Of a stretch of 64,000 nt of DNA, positions 58,212-64,000 are shown piece by piece. The notes beneath the pieces were generated by a model. The model worked only from the letters and a program-made list of their open reading frames with translations. It made no database searches and was not told the DNA's origin. Position 1 is the stretch's first letter, and every line of letters starts with the position of its first letter. The stretch is from positions 744,001 through 808,000 of the forward strand of contig NZ_BMDB01000001.1 of the NCBI RefSeq assembly GCF_014635565.1. The letters run 5' to 3'. Position numbers and translations under genes: made by a program. The stretch is from Phocicoccus schoeneichii. GTDB taxonomy: Bacteria; Bacillota; Bacilli; Staphylococcales; Salinicoccaceae.

Positions 58212-59516
58212 GTACTTATATACGATGTCTCTCAAAAATTCTGGCATCATGTATTCTTTTTTAGCGTTCTTAAATTGTGGAAAGATGCGGCCGAAGGTAT
58301 ACATGTCAAGCGTTCCGATTGTATACGTCGCACTGTCCACTACCAATTCTCCGCCTATTAGAAACTTCCGCTCTAACTCGACAACTTCGAGTCCGTCCAT
58401 TAGAAACACACCAAATATGTCGCCCCTAAACCCAAGTCCGTTCAAAATGCGGTCCTTGAATTCATGTTGATTCGCAAGACTATAAATTTCTTTCAGCTCG
58501 CGTCCCGTAATCTCCACGCGCACCGCGTTAATGGAGTGTGGCAAAATTCTGTGCAAGTCGAACTGCGTCAACGTCCCACCTTCAAATGCATCTGCCACAA
58601 GTCCCGCATGAATCAGCGCGACGTCTGTCTCCGTGAACCGCTTCAACATCTGCATGAATGTATACGTAAATTCTGAAATACTATACAAGTCGCGCGTCAC
58701 AGGAACAGAATTTTCCACAACTACCATTTTCTCAAGCAACGACTTCCCAACCTGGTAGTAGTTTTCTTCCACTCCAACGAGCATGTCTGTTTTAATTAAT
58801 TCTGCCCGTTTTGCTACCATGTTTTTATCTTCAAAAGATAAAGTCACGTGACCCGTATATTCACCGTAACGCCCCGCAGCTGAGATGAGCGTGTCTGAAA
58901 CGACTGCGCCCTTAGGATAATGGTGGTGCGTGTGCGCACCGAGCACAACATCGACACTCGGGAATGTCTCCGCGATGCGCTCTTCGTCAAACTTACCAAG
59001 GTGCGACAAGACAACGATGCAGTCCGTGATTTCTTCGAGTTCCGCTAAATAGTGCTCCAAATACTGAAACGCACCTTCAACTAAAAATCCTTCCGCCAAA
59101 TAAAACGGCGTAAATTCAACTGTCGCAGCGACAAACCCAATACGCACACCACGAACTTCCTTTACCGTGTAAGGTTTAAAAACAAGCGAGTCCGTATCCA
59201 CATCTCTCAAATTTACACATACGACGTCAAAATCAGCATCATCATACAAATGCATGAGTGTCTCTTTCGGCAACGTGATTCCTTCATTATTACCAATCGT
59301 TGCAACGTCACAACCCGCTTCATTCAGGAGTTTAACGTTCGCTGACCCAAGCGTCGCTTCAGTATACGGATGCGCACGGTCTACGTGATCTCCAATATCC
59401 ACGTACAGCATAAGATCTCCATACTCAGCACGCTTATCTTTTATGTATTGCATTTGCTTTTTATAATTGTGTAGATGACTATGAACGTCATTTGTATGAA
59501 AGATATGAATGTCCAT
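58197..59516 (-). CDS. yunD: YunD-type metallophosphatase / 5'-nucleotidase family
   Basis: A 439-residue calcineurin-like phosphoesterase with a C-terminal 5'-nucleotidase-like domain and no signal peptide, hence cytoplasmic. Metal ligands are visible in HTNDVHSH (D, H), YVDIGDHVD, IGNNEGI (the Asn, with NNEG in place of the usual NHE), VVLSHLGKFDE and VLGAHTHHH. It resembles B. subtilis YunD. The substrate is not known; a nucleotide or related phosphate ester is likely. It follows the TauE-like gene by nine bases. Confidence 0.87.
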   Translation of the reverse strand: MDIHIFHTNDVHSHLHNYKKQMQYIKDKRAEYGDLMLYVDIGDHVDRAHPYTEATLGSANVKLLNEAGCDVATIGNNEGITLPKETLMHLYDDADFDVVCVNLRDVDTDSLVFKPYTVKEVRGVRIGFVAATVEFTPFYLAEGFLVEGAFQYLEHYLAELEEITDCIVVLSHLGKFDEERIAETFPSVDVVLGAHTHHHYPKGAVVSDTLISAAGRYGEYTGHVTLSFEDKNMVAKRAELIKTDMLVGVEENYYQVGKSLLEKMVVVENSVPVTRDLYSISEFTYTFMQMLKRFTETDVALIHAGLVADAFEGGTLTQFDLHRILPHSINAVRVEITGRELKEIYSLANQHEFKDRILNGLGFRGDIFGVFLMDGLEVVELERKFLIGGELVVDSATYTIGTLDMYTFGRIFPQFKNAKKEYMMPEFLRDIVYKYKEML

Positions 59517-59525
59517 AATGTCCTC

Positions 59526-60353
59526 CTAAATCACAGTTTGGATAATTAAATAGATACCGATTAAAAACAGCGCTCCACGAAGTAGACTCACTAAACTATC
59601 ATTCGAGAATCGATGTGAAATTTTCGCACCAAGTCGTGCACCGTAAAACGCAGCGGGCGCAAGTAACAACAAGCTCCAATATGATACATGTGCCTGGAAC
59701 GCGTGTCCCACTGCACTCGACATACTCGAGAAGAAAATAAGCATCATAGACGTACCAATCGCAATCGACGCAGGCATTCTAAATACGATGAGCATGAGTG
59801 GCGTCATTAACGCACCTCCACCAATACCAAATAGCCCAGTAACAAATCCCACAATAAACGTCAGTATAATCGCAATCGACGGCTGCACACCATAGTTATG
59901 CACGTTACCGTCCTTATCCACGTGTGGTCGCATATACTTAGGATTCTGAAACATTTTGATTGGCTTGATTTTATCTCTAACTGTTAATAATATGCTAATA
60001 AAAATAAGAAATATTCCAAAATATAAGTTAAAACTATCAATTGTTAAATAACTACTGGCATACGAACCAACAAACGCACCTGGCACGAGGCCTATTAAAA
60101 AGATACTTCCGTTATATCGGTCGACTTGGTTACTCTTCCCGTAGGCAAGCATCCCCGACAGCCCAGTAATCACGAGAATCATAGAAGAGGTACCAATCGC
60201 AATTTGTGGCGTCATCCCTTCAATCATACCAAGGTTGATACCGATAAAAACAAGGGCAGGCACGATAATAATTCCGCCCCCGATACCGACTAAAGCACCA
60301 AGTACGGACGAACCAAGACCTATTAATATGAGAATGATGATCGTTAATATCAT
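59526..60353 (-). CDS. TauE/SafE family anion exporter (YunE-like)
   Basis: A 275-residue membrane protein with about eight spans and the repeated DUF81 pattern GALVGIGGGIIIVPALVF and GLFGIGGGALMTPLMLIVF. Family members export sulfite, sulfoacetate or related anions. B. subtilis has yunE in the same place between yunD and yunF. The substrate is not determinable from sequence. It begins 13 bases after the DUF72 gene. Confidence 0.88.
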   Translation of the reverse strand: MILTIIILILIGLGSSVLGALVGIGGGIIIVPALVFIGINLGMIEGMTPQIAIGTSSMILVITGLSGMLAYGKSNQVDRYNGSIFLIGLVPGAFVGSYASSYLTIDSFNLYFGIFLIFISILLTVRDKIKPIKMFQNPKYMRPHVDKDGNVHNYGVQPSIAIILTFIVGFVTGLFGIGGGALMTPLMLIVFRMPASIAIGTSMMLIFFSSMSSAVGHAFQAHVSYWSLLLLAPAAFYGARLGAKISHRFSNDSLVSLLRGALFLIGIYLIIQTVI

Positions 60354-60366
60354 AACTTACACTCCT

Positions 60367-61224
60367 CTAGAACAACTTGAGTTGCTTCGGTGCGAGATCT
60401 TGATACTCAATGCCTAAAGCATCAATGAACTCTAACGCATTACTAGCCGCGTGTCCTCCTGAGTTATTATTAAAGATGATGAACACATCTTTCGACTTAT
60501 ATTTCAAAATTTGAACTTGTTTTTCGAGCCACTCGAGCTCAGATTTATTATAATCATATAAGTATCGAACATTTCGCCACTCTTCACTCGTGCGGTCTTT
60601 TTGCGTCCATCCATGTACGTTTCTACCGTGTAAACGAATAAACGCTATCTCGTCAGAAATGCGGTTCACAAATGGCACAGATCCAACACCTGCTTGCGGT
60701 TCGTCCACAATTGTGTGAATCAGCCCTTCGCTATGTAAAAACTCGATAGTTTGTTCTTTGTACTCATCTTGATACCAAGTTTCATTTCGGAACTCAATCG
60801 CAACTTTTAACGGTGCGAGCATCTCCTTTGCCATGCGAATGTACTTGATGTTGCGCTCATTTAATTCATACCAAGGTGGAAACTGCATTAAAATATAAGC
60901 GAGTTTGCCACACGCCACCATCGGAGCGAGCATTTCTTTAAATTCATCGAAAACATCACGTATTGACTTATAGTTTTCCCTAAAATCACCATGTCCAGTC
61001 ATAAATCTGTGAGTTTTTACAACAAATTTAAAAGAATCTGGTGTTTCGCTGCACCATTTCTGTATGGTAGACTGTCTAACAATTGCATAATATGTTGAAT
61101 CGACTTCAACGAGCGGGAAATAAGAAGCATATTTTTTTAATTTATCATTTTTATTTGTTAAATCCGTATAGATTGAGTCGTGGTCTCCCCACCCAGTGAG
61201 CCCAACATATATCATAATAATCAC
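60367..61224 (-). CDS. DUF72 family protein (YunF-like)
   Basis: A 285-residue TIM-barrel-like DUF72 protein. It has VGLTGWGDHDSIY near the start, YFPLVEVDSTYYAI, FKFVVKTHRFMTGH, VAIEFRNETWY and FIRLHGRN. The function is unknown. It resembles B. subtilis YunF and is the first gene of a yunF-yunE-yunD transcription unit. The first in-frame ATG is at 61224, but MIYVGLTGWG, starting five codons in at 61212, is also possible and fits the family start. Confidence 0.85.
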   Translation of the reverse strand: MIIMIYVGLTGWGDHDSIYTDLTNKNDKLKKYASYFPLVEVDSTYYAIVRQSTIQKWCSETPDSFKFVVKTHRFMTGHGDFRENYKSIRDVFDEFKEMLAPMVACGKLAYILMQFPPWYELNERNIKYIRMAKEMLAPLKVAIEFRNETWYQDEYKEQTIEFLHSEGLIHTIVDEPQAGVGSVPFVNRISDEIAFIRLHGRNVHGWTQKDRTSEEWRNVRYLYDYNKSELEWLEKQVQILKYKSKDVFIIFNNNSGGHAASNALEFIDALGIEYQDLAPKQLKLF

Positions 61225-61286
61225 CTATATGTATTTTACCACAAGAAAATGGGTATATTAATATATCAACACTTAGGAGGAATAGT

Positions 61287-61991
61287 GTGGCACTTATAGA
61301 ATTTAAAAACGTTTCACATCAAGATATTTTGAGTCACATCAGCGGTGAATTTAAAACAAATAAAATTACCGCGCTCGTCGGTCCATCTGGTGCAGGAAAG
61401 TCAACGACCTTAAAGCACATCAATGGTTTGTTATCTCCAGATTCTGGTGAAATTTATTTTAAAGATAAAAACCAAAAAAACTACGATGTCATCTCGCTTC
61501 GCCGAGGCATCGGTATGGCCTTTCAGTCGAGCCCGATGATTGAAGGTACTGTGTACGACAATTTGAAACTCCCGCGTGATTTGTTTAATGAGGAATTGCC
61601 AAGAGAAGAAGCTCTGAAACTTCTTTCTGACGTGGATTTAGACGAATCATTTCTAGATCATAAGGTCAAAAAGTTGTCCGGTGGAGAACGGTCTAGGGTC
61701 GCGCTCGCACGCACACTTGTTAATAAACCGGAAGTTCTATTACTCGATGAAATCACGGCAAGCCTCGACTACAGATTGTCTCGAGAAATCGAGCGCCTCA
61801 TTGTGAGATTACGTGACCAACATAACTTAACGATTGTTTGGGTAACACACAATTTAGAACAGGCGAAACGTGTCTCAGATGATATTTGGTTTTTATCTGA
61901 TGGACAATTGATTGAATCTGGTGAGGTAGCGTTGTTAAACAATCCAAAAACAGAACGTTTACGTGAATTTTTAAGGAGTGATGACAATTGA
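61287..61991 (+). CDS. fetA: ABC transporter ATP-binding protein, FetA-like
   Basis: A 234-residue ABC ATPase. Walker A is GPSGAGKST (32-40), the signature is LSGGERSRVALARTL, and Walker B is VLLLDEITASLD. Together with the downstream permease it matches FetAB (YbbLM), an exporter linked to iron homeostasis and oxidative stress resistance in E. coli. The start is GTG after TTAGGAGGAATA. The stop overlaps the permease start by four bases. Confidence 0.88.
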   Translation: MALIEFKNVSHQDILSHISGEFKTNKITALVGPSGAGKSTTLKHINGLLSPDSGEIYFKDKNQKNYDVISLRRGIGMAFQSSPMIEGTVYDNLKLPRDLFNEELPREEALKLLSDVDLDESFLDHKVKKLSGGERSRVALARTLVNKPEVLLLDEITASLDYRLSREIERLIVRLRDQHNLTIVWVTHNLEQAKRVSDDIWFLSDGQLIESGEVALLNNPKTERLREFLRSDDN

Positions 61992-62752
61992 GTATTACGA
62001 GTCTTCTATTATCATTAGTGTTCGTTATCATCCCTTTAATTTTGACAGCGTATTTGAAGCTTGGGTTAACGAAAGATATTTTAATTGCGACTATCCGTTC
62101 GATTATTCAACTGATTGCGGTCGGGTATATCTTGACTTTCGTGTTCGAAGGCGACAACGCAATTTATATTGTTTTGATGATATTATTGATGATTGGTGCA
62201 GCGAGTCAAAATATCGTAAAAAAAGGAAAAGGTATTCCGCACATCACGTGGATCATTATTCTGGCGCTTGTTGTCGTTGAAGCTTTTTCAATGACTATGC
62301 TCATCGTGTTCAACATCATCCCGTTTACACCTCAGTACGTCATTCCAATTTCAGGTATGATTATCGGTAACACTATGGTTTTATCGCTTCTATTCTTAAA
62401 TAAATTTAAGTCTGAAATCAGTCAAAACGATGAAGTGATTGAACTCATCTTGAGTTTTGGTGGGACACCAGAAGATGCGATTAAGACGAGTTTGAAGTCG
62501 GCGATTAAGACCAGCATGATTCCGACGATTGAAGCTCAGAAGACGATGGGACTCGTGCAACTACCAGGAATGATGAGCGGTCTCATCATCGGTGGTGGCG
62601 ATCCACTAGAAGCAGTGATGTACCAACTCTTAATTCTCTTCCTTATCTTGAATACTGCCGCAGTTGCGAGCGTACTTGTTGGATATCTTTCATACCGAAA
62701 TCTATTCAACGAACGTATGCAGTTTATGGGAATTAGAGAAGACGTGAAATAG
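61988..62752 (+). CDS. fetB: Iron export ABC transporter permease, FetB-like (UPF0014)
   Basis: A 254-residue permease with six to seven membrane spans of the UPF0014/FetB family: ILTAYLKLGLTKDILIATIRSIIQLIAVGYIL, ISGMIIGNTMVLSLLFLNKF, LSFGGTPEDAIKTSLKSAIKTSMIPTIE (coupling loop) and TMGLVQLPGMMSGLIIGG. The start is TTG, nine bases after GGAG, overlapping the fetA TGA (TTGA), so translation is coupled. Iron as substrate is inferred from the E. coli homologue. Confidence 0.9.
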   Translation: MSITSLLLSLVFVIIPLILTAYLKLGLTKDILIATIRSIIQLIAVGYILTFVFEGDNAIYIVLMILLMIGAASQNIVKKGKGIPHITWIIILALVVVEAFSMTMLIVFNIIPFTPQYVIPISGMIIGNTMVLSLLFLNKFKSEISQNDEVIELILSFGGTPEDAIKTSLKSAIKTSMIPTIEAQKTMGLVQLPGMMSGLIIGGGDPLEAVMYQLLILFLILNTAAVASVLVGYLSYRNLFNERMQFMGIREDVK

Positions 62753-62832
62753 TAAAATTAAATATGTATGGTGCTTTTACGATAATGGATCTCGCGTCTC
62801 TATTACCTGTTTTGAAAAAATAAAAATAATGA

Positions 62833-62860
62833 AAAAAGAGAACCTCTCGGTTCTCTTTTT
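62833..62860. terminator. Bidirectional terminator between fetB and the thioredoxin-like gene
   Basis: Twelve-bp stem AAAAAGAGAACC/GGTTCTCTTTTT with TCTC loop; T-tracts occur on both strands. Confidence 0.9.
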
Positions 62861-62861
62861 C

Positions 62862-63413
62862 TTATGCTTTTAATAACGTTTGCTTAATATCTTCGTATAC
62901 GCCGAGCCAGATTTCTTCGTCGGTTGAGAAGATATCTTTCATCTTCGCACGCATGTCTTTTAATTTCTCGTCGTAGTCAGGGGCATCTGTTTTTGGTAAG
63001 TGTTGCTTTTCTTTATCTTGTGCTTCTTTAGTCAGTGGTGCGATTGGTCCCCAAGCTGCGCGCTCATTACCATCTGCATCTAATACGATAACTCTTGGAA
63101 TTACATTTTTGCCGTTTGTTTGGTATTGTTCCATTAAATCTAAGTTTTCGTCACGAAGTGAAAAGCGTACATCAAATCCAACTGCTTCTGAAATTCTGAG
63201 TAAGATTGGCAAGTTCAGCATACAATGGCCGCACCAAGGTTCAGCAATGACTAGGACTTTCATATCTTTATCTTTTAACGTTTCAATATCATCATCGCGT
63301 GAGACGCTGAACTCATCATAAATTTTGTCGAATCCATCTTTTAGATCCGTGAGCGTTGCTCGATATTGCTCCGGCGATAATGCGTTATCGTACCATTTTG
63401 ATAAATTTGTCAT
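62862..63413 (-). CDS. Thioredoxin family protein
   Basis: A 183-residue cytoplasmic protein with a thioredoxin-fold core and the redox motif W60-C61-G-H-C64 in AEPWCGHCMLNLP, followed by the cis-Pro region VIPRVIVLD. About 50 residues precede the fold and a charged helical C-terminus follows, as in the Thioredoxin_9 group of Bacillus and Staphylococcus. It is probably a thiol-disulfide exchange protein; the partner is unknown. Confidence 0.87.
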   Translation of the reverse strand: MTNLSKWYDNALSPEQYRATLTDLKDGFDKIYDEFSVSRDDDIETLKDKDMKVLVIAEPWCGHCMLNLPILLRISEAVGFDVRFSLRDENLDLMEQYQTNGKNVIPRVIVLDADGNERAAWGPIAPLTKEAQDKEKQHLPKTDAPDYDEKLKDMRAKMKDIFSTDEEIWLGVYEDIKQTLLKA

Positions 63414-63532
63414 TATTATCCCTACTCTCTTAATTATTATCTCTATTATTCCACATTTCGTATCAAATGAAACGCATATTGCCTTTTACATAGTGCTCAT
63501 ATAAAATAGATGCATCGAAAGTGGGTGGTCAT

Positions 63533-64000
63533 GTGCAAAAAAATGAGTCACATATCCGTGGTCTCGTATTCGTTTGTCTCGGAGCAATTCTTTGGGGCGT
63601 CGGCGGTACTGCGACTGATTACATATTTAAAAATACACCAGTGACAGTAGACTGGTATGTGACAACGCGTCTTATAATCAGCGGTGTCATTCTGCTCCTC
63701 ATTTATTTAATCTTTTTTAGAAAAAAGCATTCCATGGTTTGGGATAAATACATCATCACCATGTTTATTATCTATTCCATTTTTGGGATGACTGCTGTTC
63801 AGTATACGTATACCGCTGCTATAGGTCATGGGAATGCGGCGATTGCGACTGTTCTGCAATGTACAGGACCCATTTATATCATCCTTTATTATGCCTTTAA
63901 GAAATATATTCAGTGGACATATCGTGAAGCGATTGTCATCATTGTGATGATTGTTGGAGTGGCGCTCATTGCAACAAATGGTGACTTTACAGTATTCGCA
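63533..64000 (+). CDS. EamA/DMT family transporter, 3' end beyond the window
   Basis: The first 156 codons of a drug/metabolite transporter. The start is GTG at 63533 after GGGTGG, and the frame is open to the window edge. Membrane segments occur at about residues 10-30 (GLVFVCLGAILWGVGGTATD), 42-60, 75-95, 100-117 and 130-148. The FGMTAVQYTYTAAIGHGNAAIATVLQ segment is typical of EamA proteins. The substrate is unknown, perhaps amino acids or metabolites. Confidence 0.85.
   Translation, partial: MQKNESHIRGLVFVCLGAILWGVGGTATDYIFKNTPVTVDWYVTTRLIISGVILLLIYLIFFRKKHSMVWDKYIITMFIIYSIFGMTAVQYTYTAAIGHGNAAIATVLQCTGPIYIILYYAFKKYIQWTYREAIVIIVMIVGVALIATNGDFTVFA

Overview
The window is AT-rich chromosomal DNA from a member of the Bacillota. 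The gene content and order point to Staphylococcaceae, probably one of the genera outside Staphylococcus proper such as Jeotgalicoccus or Nosocomiicoccus; the genus is an inference. From memory of those genomes, the backbone coiA-mecA-spx-trpS, fabH-fabF, opp, clpB, sufT, cdr, addAB-spsB, rocD, yugI-ppiB-mnhABCDEFG and pepA-ndh-nfu follows a stretch of the S. aureus chromosome. The right third also matches Bacillus subtilis neighbourhoods (yuiB, yuzB, yuzD, yutE, yutD, yunD-yunE-yunF). Genes are densely packed with strong Shine-Dalgarno sequences, and almost every unit ends in a clear intrinsic terminator. I saw no rRNA, tRNA, insertion sequence, prophage, CRISPR array or recent island.

Layout. 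1-5.2 kb: competence protein CoiA, ClpCP adaptor MecA, thiol-stress regulator Spx, TrpS and proline symporter PutP. 5.2-7.5 kb: fabH-fabF behind a FapR operator. 7.5-13.8 kb: oppD-oppF-oppB-oppC, a terminator, then oppA with its own leader. 14-15.8 kb: a small DUF2929 membrane protein and glycerol kinase. 15.8-20.6 kb: clpB with twin CtsR boxes, divergent uppP, thiT under a TPP riboswitch, and sufT. 20.7-23.7 kb: HAD phosphatase, DegV protein and CoA-disulfide reductase. 23.8-28.4 kb: a membrane-anchored GH13-like protein that appears catalytically dead, YisL, a FAH-family enzyme, and PiT phosphate transporter with its DUF47 partner. 28.4-37.7 kb: an operon of a TVP38-like protein, signal peptidase SpsB, AddB, AddA and an unknown polytopic membrane protein. 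37.8-42.2 kb: rocA-rocD, YugI, a tiny membrane protein and cyclophilin. 42.3-48.2 kb: the seven-gene Mnh/Mrp Na+/H+ antiporter operon. 48.4-53.3 kb: thioesterase, leucyl aminopeptidase, YuiB, type II NADH dehydrogenase, and Fe-S or thiol small proteins (SufA-like, YuzB, Nfu, YuzD). 53.4-56.1 kb: BioY, a DUF86 protein, DUF3055, YutD and lipoyl synthase. 56.2-61.2 kb: an NhaC-family carrier under a lysine riboswitch, then yunD-yunE-yunF. 61.3-64 kb: FetAB-like ABC exporter, a thioredoxin-family protein and the 5' part of an EamA transporter.

Together the genes cover protein quality control (Spx, MecA, ClpB), membrane lipid and wall-carrier synthesis (FabHF, UppP), nutrient import (Opp, PutP, ThiT, BioY, Pit, the probable lysine carrier), ion homeostasis (Mnh, FetAB), Fe-S and lipoate supply (SufT, SufA, Nfu, LipA) and recombination (AddAB, CoiA). 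The most interesting signals are regulatory: a terminator hairpin that buries the coiA ribosome-binding site, two riboswitches with readable expression platforms, FapR and CtsR operators, and the GH13 pseudoenzyme. I found no convincing new defence or mobile system.
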